Assembly: GCA_013365365.1 (NCBI GenBank)
Contig: JABVXU010000001.1
Location: 186,001 to 250,000, forward strand
DNA length: 64,000 nt
Direction: 5' to 3'
Source of the DNA: Cruorifilaria tuberocauda
Taxonomy: Eukaryota; Nematoda; Chromadorea; Rhabditida; Onchocercidae
In this document: positions 1 to 21,401 of the stretch, in pieces
How the letters are laid out: every line of letters begins with the position of its first letter
Numbering within the stretch: the first letter of the stretch is position 1
Program-made: the position numbers and the translations under genes
Notes under the pieces: model-generated
What the model was told of the DNA's origin: nothing
Database searches by the model: none
Seen by the model: the letters and a program-made list of their open reading frames with translations, nothing else

Positions 1-9584
<9,584 letters not shown>

Positions 9585-10757
9585 TTAATTATACAGGTAA
9601 AGATTTAAAAAAAATAACTCTTATTAATAACTGTTAGGCACAATCAGCCCCTTAGTGGGTCATTTTCCGGCTTAGTCCTTAATGTTCTTTATTATCTTCA
9701 AGTACAGTTAATTTAAACAAAAAAGCACTTCTCAGTGAGCTTCAACTTCTGATTTGTGGAAAAGTCGAAAAATCGAACTTCCAAAATAATTAGTTAGTTC
9801 CTTTTATATTTCATCAACTTCTTATGTCGTATTTCTTATGTCTTCAGGTTTCAAGGACTCAGTTTGTCAGTGATAGACATATGCTCAACGGTGAAGTTTA
9901 TTTTGACGCCCTGCCCTCCATTTTTTAGTTTTTTTGCAAGACTATTGGTTGTGCGTTGCAGCATTAATGGTATCTGTATTCGAAAGGTTACCAAACGCTA
10001 ATGATATCAGTTCCACACTTCTGGAAATTTCTGTATCGCTTGTATTTATTTTTGTGTACATCAATGTTAATATCGCTCAAATCCACCCCTTCTTGCTGAA
10101 AATAATCTAAATTTAAATCATATATACACCATTTGGTGTAAAGATAAAATAGATTCTCTCTAAATTATAATTTTTTTTGGCATTCAGAAATGAACGCTTG
10201 TATGATATTATCGGCTTTTACTTTTGCTATTTTTTATTGAATTGAAAGTATCCAATCAAGACATCATATAGTTACGTATGTCATTCCCGTCCGTTCCTTC
10301 ACTTTAATTTGATGGTTCAGATGTACTTTACAATAAATTGCGTAATTATGCTTGTAAATTATATATCTAAGTTTTACTTTGGCAGATATTTTATGTAGGC
10401 TGCCAGGTAGAACAAATTCAAAAAAATGATACATAGTGAGAATGCAGCAAATAGTGTTGTTAGGAAATAATTCTAGCTTAGTCCGTAAAGGTGATGCATC
10501 GCAACACAACTTCTGGAATGTAGAATTCAACACTAGCTCGAAAATGTATGGCTTTAAAAACAAACAGTGATATTCTCATATTCTCGGTATATTCATTCAT
10601 TCATAGAATTTGAGAATTTTATTGAGGAGTAATTGTTACTTATAATTGAGGATAAGTTGAGTCTCCCTGGTAAGTATTTAAATGATATATGGCATAATTA
10701 TTTACAGTTAATAAACCCTAAAATATTCAATGAGAACAATTTTTATATGATCTCAAC
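9585..10757. other. Convergent 3' intergenic region
   Basis: This holds the two 3' UTRs of the convergent HEATR5 (plus) and CNOT10-like (minus) genes. It is A+T-rich with scattered short ORFs on both strands, such as one on the minus strand at 10264-10563 with no family resemblance and no splice context. No RNA gene or repeat was recognised. Confidence 0.5.
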
Positions 10758-13700
10758 TTATTTCATTTTCTGCATTTGTTGCACAAACAGACGTTTTGCA
10801 TCATCGTCCTTATCTAATTTCATGTTAATGTAAACACCAAGAGATGCTGCTTCTGGAACACTTGTTATATCGAATTGCGTTCCGAGCTAAAACGAATTGT
10901 ACATATGAATAGGAGGAACTGAAAAAAATCTGGAAAACTTTTAGATGGTAAAAACTGCATATATCATTAACAAAAAGACCGGAAATTCATATGAAAGGTA
11001 CCAGTCCAAAAGTTGTCAATGATTTATGAAAATTGCCACTCAATGCTTGTAATAATGCTCTATTATAGATAACAGCTGATATCGTGCTAGGCATAGACTG
11101 GAGCGGAACAGCTTGCGTCAAACATCCTACAGCCTCTGGTAAACGATCCAACAGCATAAGTGCCTCTGCCTACAAAATTTCTAAGAGATCTTTACAATTT
11201 TTATAATTAACGTTAATCGTATAACGAGGAATAAACAATATAATCCACTTCAAATTGTGCACTAAAAATGAACCATCCATATAGGTTCACAGTTAATTTT
11301 TTGGTTTTAATTCACAATTTTGGATCAAGTTATCCAAAATTGTGAATTAAAACCGCCTAGACTTTAAATTGCATGAATTTTATATGAAAAATCAAAAATT
11401 TACTTTAAAAAGCAGTGCCATAAGCTTGTGATGAGGAGAAACCTGCTGTAAACTGGCCAGCTGACAAGCTGCCTTTAATGCTAAACCATAACGACCAAGA
11501 TTCAAATTAATAAAGGATGATGCTGCATATAACCATGGAAGCAGGTATACGCAATCCCTTTCAGAACCTGTTAGAATTAACGCATTTCTAATACAATGTG
11601 CAGCAAATTCCCAACTGATCTGGTTTTCTCGTATCTCATCGACTTCACTACTCAAACTGAAAAGTCATCATGATTCCCAACTAAATTAAGAATAATCCAC
11701 CAGTCTAGCGATATGAACAGCTTTTAATTTCATCAGAACTAAGAATATTTATTTACAAATTACTTTTCCCATATATGCAAAGAATTATTTGCATAATAGA
11801 TCAAGAAATGTGTGAAAGACATCTTTCTCTAAAAACGATAACTGAGAAATTGTTTAAAAAAATTTCTAAAGCTCAATACCTTATTAAAGTGCGATTAATC
11901 CTCTCAGAAAAACTAATGAATCGAAAAACTTGCTTGTTTCTCTTAATAGAAGTAGATGGGAAGATAACATATCCGTTCTGTGCTGTTCCTATAATTTCTA
12001 CCGTTTGTCCACTGGCATCCACGCCGTCATTCTCATTCTGCAAAACGGAAGAGCATAATATAAGAATGGTATTGGGAAGGAAAAAAAGTGGGTAAGAATT
12101 GCAAAATCAACTGGAATAAAGCAAATTAAATTGTTACAAAGAACAATGTGAGGAGTGCACAAACTGATATCTTGGGAATTCCCGTTAATTCGAAAAAACA
12201 CTTTCAAAAATGTTCGAAAATATTGCAAATAAACCTTTGTTAGTGTGTATATGCAACATTCAGCAATTCGTAACCAAATTCGAGGTTGTTTTGGATAAAA
12301 TGGAAGAATAGAAAGGAACAGTGTAAAAGCAGATTCGGCATGTCCACAATGTAATTGAGCCAAAGCCGCGTGATATATCAAGCAATGTCTGGGTACTGTT
12401 GATTCCTGCCAACTGCAATATAAAGAAAATTAAATTAAAAGGTCTATATGCTAATAAAAGAATTTCAAAGGGATGAGTTCCTCCAGCAGATAATTAAATT
12501 CAATTAGATAAAATCCATATTTTTTTACTAAGGGCAAGTACTGCGATTTTCATACTTTAAAGTTGAAAATATTACAAGAGTTATATCAAGACAATCAGAA
12601 TATCACTAAATAGTGGAAAATATTAAGGTAGCTTAATTTCAACTGTAGCAATTAGAGGTCCGTAGTAATGGTTAAGATTAAAAGTTATACTCGCTCTGGC
12701 GTATAAGAAAAATTCACTGTGCGAGTGCAGTCTGCTAAATATTTCACCTTAGTTAATCAGAATCACTATTGTGGATTTACCGTTGCTGCACATAAAGACA
12801 AACCTTTCCCTTTTTTCTTGCCTTACCAACATTGCTGACCGGAAATAGGACTCAGCTAAACTTATCTTCTTTAGCGATAAGGCATAAACGCATCCAAGCG
12901 CGTTATCTACAAGTCTGCGCTCCTCATCCTGAATTTCATGTTGTATGATACACATGATACACTATATAAATATTATTTAAAAAAATTGAAAGATAATCTG
13001 TGTTAGATTCCATGTTTCTTTAAACAGCTCAGAGCACGATAAAGAATGAAAAGTTTTAACAAACAAAAACCATTTGTAACAAGGGTAATTTAAAACTATT
13101 ATTAAAGCTGCAAAGAGAAAAAAAAGAAACTTGCTCTACGCTACCTGAAGCGAAGGACGAAATTTTAAGAGTCGATTTACTGCACGTGTTGCATTCCCAT
13201 TCTTCACATCAAATTCTGATTGTATAAGGCACCAGTGCAACAACTGTAACTCGAAATAATATAAAAAATCGCAAATTCTTTTCGCAAGATAAAGCTATGA
13301 GGAAAAACGCAAACCTCAGGTTTCGAAGTAAAATCAATCAATGATGACGTCTGTGAAAGCCGACATCGTATACGGCATTCCAAACAAGCAAGATGGTCAC
13401 GCTGAACTGCGCTTGCCCGACGCCATGTAATGCTATCACGAAGTTTGATTGCTTGCTTCAGTGCCAATTTTGGTTGGCATAAAGTTAGACTTACTTCAAT
13501 TTCCAATAATGAAACGGCACAGAAGAGTGTGTCTGAAACTCATCCACTGCTTAGAAAATTTTCGCAGGATTTCAACGTTATGAAGTAAAGAAAGCTGATT
13601 ATTATAATATATTTGAATTGGTTACTGAAATAAAATACAGAGACTAACCTGATAAAGTACTAACAATCATCATATATTGCAGAACCTCGAGGCAAGTTCG

Positions 13701-14312
13701 CCGATTACCTCGAACGAAAGCATTCAGTGCTAGATTGAATGCAGCAATTGCTTCGTCATTATCATCTAAATTGTGATCCCCACCGGGTTTCAACTAAAAT
13801 ATTCAGTAGAAATGCTTCATCTGAAGCAAGCTATGAGTGAAGAAACATTACAATGCATATAAAGTGAATTATAAAATGAAACGGAAACACATACTTTGGG
13901 AAAAATATTGAGAAGAGCAATCTGGTAACTTGCACTAAATAATTGTGCTTTGCTCTTTGCTTCACATAGAGCCAAATTAGCGCATAAGCGACGTCGTTCA
14001 GCATCATCTTTAGCTTCATCCAATGCTTTTTTCAATAATTCAGCACATTTTATGAAGTGATGCTTGATAAATGCCTGTAATAAGAAAATATTGTTCGACG
14101 TGAAATGAAAAATGAATGATTGAAATGAGAATTAATTCTTGATAAACTGATTTCATAAAAAATATATGCATGAAAATCAAAATCCTCACTTCTTTGGAGA
14201 GATCAATAATGCCTGATGTTGATGAGTTCGAGGAGTACGAAGATAAGGAGGATGATGAAGATGACGGTAAACCACCGACAGAACTCGAACGCTCTGTTGC
14301 TGCGCTTCTCAT
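10758..14312 (-). CDS. CNOT10: CCR4-NOT complex subunit 10-like TPR protein
   Basis: TPR-repeat subunit of the CCR4-NOT deadenylase, which with CNOT11 forms an accessory module docking on the CNOT1 N-terminus in the cytoplasm. Exons 5' to 3': 14312-14190, 14074-13895, 13793-13649, 13532-13315, 13243-13145, 12928-12804, 12412-12235, 12037-11880, 11656-11404, 11169-11002, 10886-10758 (stop 10758-10760). The sum is 1,776 nt with every phase matching, giving 591 aa; human CNOT10 is about 744. The start ATG at 14312 is followed by a long Ser-rich stretch (about residues 9-33), then TPR helices such as NALGCVYALSLKKISLAESY. The diagnostic PRIWLRIAECCI, near residue 340, corresponds to PRLWLRLAECCI of vertebrate CNOT10. 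A following GQTVEIIG segment matches the post-TPR insert of the family. It lies 1.1 kb downstream of the P450 on the same strand; I see no evidence for an operon. Confidence 0.87.
11303..11354. repeat. Perfect 23-bp inverted repeat in a CNOT10-like intron
   Basis: Left arm 11303-11325 and right arm 11332-11354 are exact reverse complements, separated by the 6-nt loop CAAGTT. The arms begin GGTTTTAATTCACAA. It sits in the intron between coding exons 11404-11656 and 11002-11169. It could be a hairpin in the pre-mRNA, a miniature transposon remnant or a small-RNA precursor; nothing flanking it distinguishes these. Confidence 0.9.
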
Positions 14313-15400
14313 CTCATCCTGTACGGCTATCTATGCAGAGGGTTCAAAATTAAGCATTTTAGCTATGAGCATATAGAATAAGAGAAATGGTGCTGAGAAC
14401 GATACGAGAATATTAAAACTCATGACGTGTTATAACCACTTATTCCAGAATAATCGACTACATTGTTAACAAACATCTAAGAAGATGCTATACATAACTA
14501 GGACTGAAAACAGCACTTTAGAATCCATCCTCACTATCATTTCTCCACATAAATCACGTTACTGTGAAAATTTGCATAAATTGCTACCAAATAAATCCAT
14601 TAATATCTTAAATAAACTTGCAACTAAAACGATATTAAATCCCTGCCTGAAAATTCTTCAACCTTTGCACCGTGCTGCCTTTGCCGAAGGAAGAAAAGAC
14701 AGCACGGCCGGAAGACTGACTGATTTCCACCAATGTCGTTCTCGATCTCTAACGTTTCAAGCTTTACACCGATGATGAGCACAGATTATCACTGTTCGCC
14801 TGATAATTTTTTTCAGTCAATTATCTAATACATTTAATTCTCTAGCCTTACTTGTTACTCGCCATGCTTTAGAATAATCAAGTTCTAGAGGAATGGTTTT
14901 TAAATTACACAGTCAACTTTCTGTTCTCAAAAAAAACTTTTATTATAATGGAAAACATCAAGCTGTGGCTGAATGAGAATCTAAATTTTTCGTTGCAGTA
15001 AAGTGCTTGCAACATGTTAATAACAAAGGAATTATTCAAAATACTATCGCTGCAAACATTTATGTGTTACACATTTTGATGATTAAACATATTACGATAA
15101 TTATATCACAAGAATTAACAAAAATTATTTAATATTATTGCAATAAAATTAATATGACCAAACTTAAGCCAGTAGCAAATGAAAATTTGAGCCTAGAAAA
15201 CTCAGTTTCGGCGATTGCTGTCCGATGGTTGCATCTGATTAATGATGACATTTACAATATCGATGAAAATCATCTGCGAAGAATTCACAGTACAGAATTA
15301 TACGAAATGATGAGCGGATAGAAAAGTATGCTGACTTATAAATTACTACTGAGACGGAAATTCGTTAAATATTGGGCATGATTGAACTGAAATATTGTGG
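14313..15400. other. Intergenic: CNOT10-like promoter side and P450 3' flank
   Basis: Between the start of the CNOT10-like gene and the stop of the P450, both on the minus strand. There is a moderately G+C-richer patch at about 14640-14770 that could be a 5' UTR or promoter element of the CNOT10-like gene. No coding exon with convincing splice sites was found. Confidence 0.4.
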
Positions 15401-18400
15401 CTATTCAATTTGTACATAATCTCCGAACTTCCGTGGTTCAAGTCGTATGGTATTACCAAATAATGGTCGAATCACAAGTTCAGCGGATACACGCATCTGA
15501 TCGGTGCGCAATTTCGATTTCACCTTCAAGTTCCGCATCAACAGCGCTAGAATGCATTTCTCTTCCATAAGTGCAAATCGTTGTCCTGTAAGAGAGATTT
15601 GTCGATCTGTATTAAATATACAGGTGATTCATTGAATTTTATTCACTTTACTGTTAGCATTATTAGTCAAATTTTCAGATTCTCGCTTTCAAAGGCACCA
15701 TAGACAGTCTTTTCTTGATATGATTTGTTTTAGCCTAATTTTTTTCAGAAAAACAACTTTTCAAAAATCTGATACCGATGCAATTTCTGGGTCCAGCAGA
15801 AAAAGGAATGTACGCAAACGGATGTCTAGGCTGGCTGTCGAGGAATCGTTCTGGTTTGAATACTTCTGGATCTGGCCAATGTAGTGGATCTCTATGCACC
15901 ATTGATGCAATAATTACAACAACTGTACCGTGTGGTAATATTTTATCTCCTGAAATTTAAGAATTCATTAACTATAATTTCAATTTAAAGGAGTTTTTAA
16001 GTTAGGAATTTCACACTTAACGATAAAATAAATGCATTATTTTATAAAAAAATTTTGTTAGAAAATATCAATATATTCAAATATTATATTTTTTGTTTTA
16101 TTTATAATTTCGCTTCTCAAGAGATTTAACATTTTATTTCTTGAAACTGAACAACGAGGCAGTCATAGATTTGATAAAATTAATATGCATTTCTCAAAGG
16201 TTTAAAAGTTATACGCATTTTCGTATCCTCAGTCAACTGTCGTGCTTGCATCGGTACACTGGGGAATAATCGCAGTGATTCTTTGATACAAGCCTCTAGG
16301 AATTTTAATTGTCCGAGATCCTCGTACGTTACAGGTCTGTCTTCTGAAAAATTCTAATACAATAAATATCGTTTTACATATATTATACTAGCTGCAGACG
16401 ACCACGCGGAGGTAACTCTCTACAGCTAATCTATAAGATTTCAAATCAATCGCTGGAGAGTTTGTAACAATGTTCGTTTATTCAAAATCATAAATCTCCG
16501 AAAATTCTCAGTGTCAATTTATATCAATTTCACTTCAAACCAGATGATGCATATTTTGATTTTTATGTTATTTGAAAAAAAGATAGATCAATTAGTTCGA
16601 AAATGATACTTTTTACTTTACTTAGAAAAACATATTATGTTAGGGTCGTTGGATATGCAATTACTAATTCTAAAGGAAAAGCAAATAGTCCATCACTCCG
16701 TACATGAAACAAAATGTATATCGAGCAGAATTACAATAGACAATCCCATGATTAGCAGAATCATGTCGTGAAGAAGAGAGAGAACCGATGATCGAAAAAA
16801 TGATCGAAATTTGAAAGGAATTGATGAAGAATAATGTTACCTAATAAGTAACACCAAAAATTTTAATTTTTATTTACATAAATAGATTTACTTTTGAGGC
16901 ACTATACCTTGTCCCAAAACTTCATCAACTTCCCTTTGGACTTTTGCTTGAATTTCTGGATTGACACCCATTAAATGCAAAAACCAATTCATACTTGATG
17001 AAGGTGAGTCGTGTGCCTGAAACAGTTTCAAGCTTACCCGTCGCCAAAAGATAGTTTCTGTGGAATCATTAGATTAAAAAATAAAAAGAAACTTCGAAAG
17101 TGAACGTATCCACTTCTTCCTGCACACCTTCCATAGATAATTGACCTTTTGCATGTAAATCAAGCATGAAATCGAGAAGTGCCATACGTCGTTTGCCTTG
17201 AAATAATGTTCAATTTAACGATAATCAATGCATGATTGATACCGATGGTTATCCAGTAATAAATATAAGTTACACCTGATATTGTTTCTTTTTCTACCAA
17301 ATTATCAATACCTCCAGCTTCATCAACCATTCTTTTGCGATTTGCTATTGCCTGTAAAATTTATTCCATTCACCAAAAGCACAAGCAAAAGCTTCTTGAG
17401 AACTTTCATATTATTGATATTTGAATAAGCTGCATGATAAGAATTGCGCTTTTTAGAGACAAAAGAACTTGGATTGTGTTGCCAAATTACCGCGGCAGTG
17501 AATTCATGAAGTATTTCAGTACACTTCTTCTCATCTTTTCCGCTGCCAAACATATTATAAATCGTATCGATGTAGAAGTGTGCCTTCAGTGTTCGCTGAT
17601 GAATCAAATATTTTATCCTTAAATCCCTCTTTTTTACTGTTTTTCAGGAAGGAAATAAAATTATTCGTTCGTTTCACAGAAATGGATAGAACATTGAATT
17701 GATATTTATTCCGTCTTCGTATAATTACGAATTTTACTCTCCTTTATCACTCATTCATATTCTGATTACTTATCTTCAGTTATTAATTTGTCTTTCAAAT
17801 GCTAATTTAAATGAAGAGACAAACTTGCAAACAGCATTCAAGTAGGGAGATGATTTGTTCTGGGCATCAACATGTGTCCCAAGGGCGGCTTCGCAAATGA
17901 CATCCAAAGTACACAGAGAAATCATATGAAATATGTCATTGTATTGATCACCACACAATGCGTAGAGTTTGCGTAGAAGTGTTCGTCCGTGCTTATTATA
18001 TACCTGAATATTTTGTTCACATAGGAGTGAAGAGTTCTACATGTTATAACATTTATCAATTCGGTTGGTTCATCCAATATAAAGAGCAGTTTTCAAAGAG
18101 TTGAGTTCGTTCTTACTTACAGCAACAAAATCCTTCAGGATATCGTAGTGAAACGTCGGTGTGAGAAGTTTTCGTCGCAATCGCCACTTTTTTGGCTCAC
18201 TGAAAAAACCAAAAATTAGAAAACAAAAAGAAAATAATGATAAAAAATGATACGGTTAAAACACGAGGAAGAAAAAGGATAACGCAAGTGTAACGCATTT
18301 TAATTAATCAGTAAATTTGTTCTCTAAATTAATGTTTCCAGAGATTAAATAATCAATAAATTGCAATTTCGAGAGGATTTTGCAAGTACTTAGTCAAAAT

Positions 18401-19396
18401 TGACTTATTAAACAATATTTACTTCCTATCCTAGCATGAAACTCAAATATGAAATTGTGCCTATAAATAAATCGAAAGTTTTTCAAATATTCCCATAGCA
18501 TATGAGGATTCTTCCTCTTCTATTTTCTAATCCCCTTTCTAAAAAGAATTATTTCTGCAATCAATCAATTTCAGAATTGAAGATACTCGAAAAAAGCACA
18601 ACCTGATGAGTAGTCCTTGTCCAATCCAGCCACTTAAAAAACCATATTGTAATGGTTTGTCTAGGATTTTATTACTTCCAAGAATAGCTTCACATTCCTC
18701 TGCTCCATATAATAAAACCCATGGCCACGGACCGAACCAAACACGACAAATGCGCTCTCCACGAGCTTGTAACATATATGCTAAGCCTTGAGCTTGTTCG
18801 AAGAATTCTGTATTTTTTATAAATAGCTTGAAATAATTTGTTGGAAATGAAGTATATTCTGGTTTTACTAAAGTTCAGTGATTGATGATAATTTTACCTC
18901 GTCGTCATTTTCGGTCTGATTCAGTTTTTTCTTACTTATTTACGTTTTTTTCTTCAATCAACAATATTTCCAAATTTTGAAAGTTGGAATAAAAGAAGAA
19001 CGAACCAAAACTTTGCCTATATTTAGGAAAATAGCTGATTTAAGCGAAGAATTGAAGCGAAACACTAAGAATATGGCAGTACTTCCGTAAGCTAAACCAA
19101 ATTAGTCACTCATCATGTCCAATATTAATTTTATTTGCATATAAAAACAGAAAAAACTCAGATTATGTAAAATATTTTCGAACTAATTAATCTATATTTT
19201 TTCAAATAACATAACAAAAGTCAAAATATGCACCATCTGGTTTGAAGTGAAATTGATGTAAATTGCCTATGATTGGCCAAGTTGGTGGTCCCTGCACTTC
19301 ACTAATTTGCTTCAGTACACCTCTAAGTTTCTTGATGACGAAGTGAGCGATCCAGACGAGCACTACTGTGACCAATGACGCACTTATCAATCCCAT
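15401..19396 (-). CDS. Cytochrome P450, CYP4-like (microsomal)
   Basis: Haem-thiolate monooxygenase of the CYP4 clan, expected in the ER membrane, oxidising fatty acids, sterols or xenobiotics with a P450 reductase. Exons 5' to 3': 19396-19234, 18807-18603, 18199-18121, 18003-17825, 17617-17491, 17351-17276, 17196-17093, 17016-16908, 16343-16215, 15949-15776, 15585-15401; total 1,530 nt, 509 aa, all phases consistent. Visible are an N-terminal membrane anchor (about residues 4-22), a PPTWPIIGN proline hinge, C-helix WRLRR (W128...R132), K-helix ESLR (E369, R372), FKPERF, and the haem loop [10 protein letters not shown] (C447), split by the last intron. The I-helix reads [13 protein letters not shown] (about 310-322) instead of the usual EGHDTT. 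A weak donor at 17824 (AA|GTTTGT) is chosen because it restores the family spacing; reading through meets a stop 14 codons later. Confidence 0.9.
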
Positions 19397-21401
19397 CGTT
19401 GATTCCTGGAAACTCCTGAAGTGATATAGTTAATATTAAAATAAATTAAATAATAGGATAAACAACTTGAGGAAAACAATTCTTTTCCATTACAAATATT
19501 CCTTGAAGTTCATCTAGAAATAGATGTTATAAATTTTATGATAACTTCAATTTATTCTTGCTTTGTCAGCAACAAAAAGAAACAACAGGAAATAAGAGTT
19601 TTGATGCTTAATGTAGTTCTAAACTGTTGACAGTAGTTTCTAATCGAAAAGACTTCAACTACTGTCTATTGTTACCATCGGAGGAATAAGAGGAGACTAT
19701 ATATTTCAGCTAGATAAAAATCTATATGATGGTAATTTCTCTTTATCGCCTTTGCAAATCGTTATTCGCTTTCCGATTATAATGGATTGGAGTAATTTGC
19801 ATGGAAAACTTAGACAAATTTAGACTTCTTAATGTGAAATGTGAATAAAAATATCTTCAACTAAATTCCTAAAGTGTTAATAACATTATTCTAATAAAAG
19901 AATTTCGAGACCAATGTAAACGTCCCTCCGAGAAAAATTGAAATATATTTATTATATTGAACAAATTTTTACGGGGAAAATCGATTATAATGGCAAGGTG
20001 AAAGAATGATAACTGTAATTACCAGTTGTTTAATAAAGTGACGAAAGAAAGACAGAGCTGAATGCTAGACAATTTTTCTGTTCAGAAATTTCATTGAATT
20101 TATTACACTGATCAAATGGAACAAGTTTCAACGTTAATTTACCGCAGGATAAATAACTAATGATAACACTATGATTTTTCGAAGAGTACAGAACAAAATT
20201 TTAAAAAACCAAAGAAAGTGTATGGAACAAAGACAGTTTTTTAAAAAAATAAGTCGAGAAATCAATTAGACTTATCAAATGAGGCGAAGATGAATGAAGC
20301 AAAGTGCGATTTAAAAATGTAAATTAAATTTATAAATTTATCATTTAATTTATTTCTGCGTCATATTTGGCTTATCTACCTTCTTCATTTAGAATTATAT
20401 TTCACAATTTTATCGATTTATCTAATGTCAATATTATTTACTCTTTTTGAGAGCGTTGATTTTAAACTGTTATTAGCTCAGTTATTTGTCAAGAAACTAA
20501 GAACTACTTCATTTTTCTGTTTGTTTTATTAAATATTGAAGATTGCTAGAATTTATCGAACAGAATGAGGACTTCATTTGAAATGAATGTTGTAATGCAA
20601 AAAAACAAAAATGATTCTTAGTGCAATTCTTTGATTTTTTATGAGGAAAAATTATTTTTCAAATACTACTCTGTTCATATTTGAAAAAATTATTTTAAGA
20701 TCGATTTCGTAATCATAAATAAACAATTCAATTTATACCTTATCTAAACTTTCCGTATTAACAGCGATCACTGATCCATTCATTTTTTAGCTTTTTTTTA
20801 CCGAATTTTTAATAGCTTGATCTGCTAGCCAACGTTTATCATTGCAAAAAAATTTTTAGGAAATATGTGTATATAAGATGTGAGCTGATGCGATCAATGG
20901 GAGATCACGTAATTGCATTCATAGTGGACGATAGTTTGTTTATACCTATTTCTTTGTGCGGTTATCAGTATTCTCTTCTTGAAAGCATTTGTTTATATTA
21001 TACTGATATCACAACGAATGATTAAAATAGATGTTTAGTGGGCAATTGAGCTTTATGCTGATAGGAAATTGATAATAATAGGAAGCAGAAGGCATGTAAT
21101 TTAAATTGATATATTGTTATGCAATAGATGGGCTGTACTGCTATGCGCCTTTCATTACTTCGAATTTTCGCAACCTATTTTTATCTGCGGTAAGAAATGG
21201 TCGACCATGATCAAAAGTGATTTACAAAATTAGAATCCGAAAATTCGTAAAGCGCTTGACATAATGTGCAGTAATATGATGTGGCTCAATTTTCAAACTT
21301 AGAATAATAATAAAGATGGTAATTAGCGCAGTAACTTCATAATTTTTCTTTAAAATTTGATATTTAAGCAAATAATTTCATTTTTTTATAGTATTTTATG
21401 G
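19397..21401. other. Divergent intergenic region (P450 / F-box gene)
   Basis: About 2 kb between two divergently transcribed genes, so it should hold both promoters. A T-run ending ATAG at about 21380-21390, directly before the plus-strand start codon, resembles a splice-leader (trans-splice) acceptor. No coding exon or RNA gene was recognised. Confidence 0.4.

Noticed and set aside
14170..14376. Plus-strand acidic ORF (EFEEYEDKEDDEDD)
   Set aside because: It is the antisense of the Ser-rich first exon of the CNOT10-like gene: TCA/TCC serine codons read as acidic codons on the other strand.
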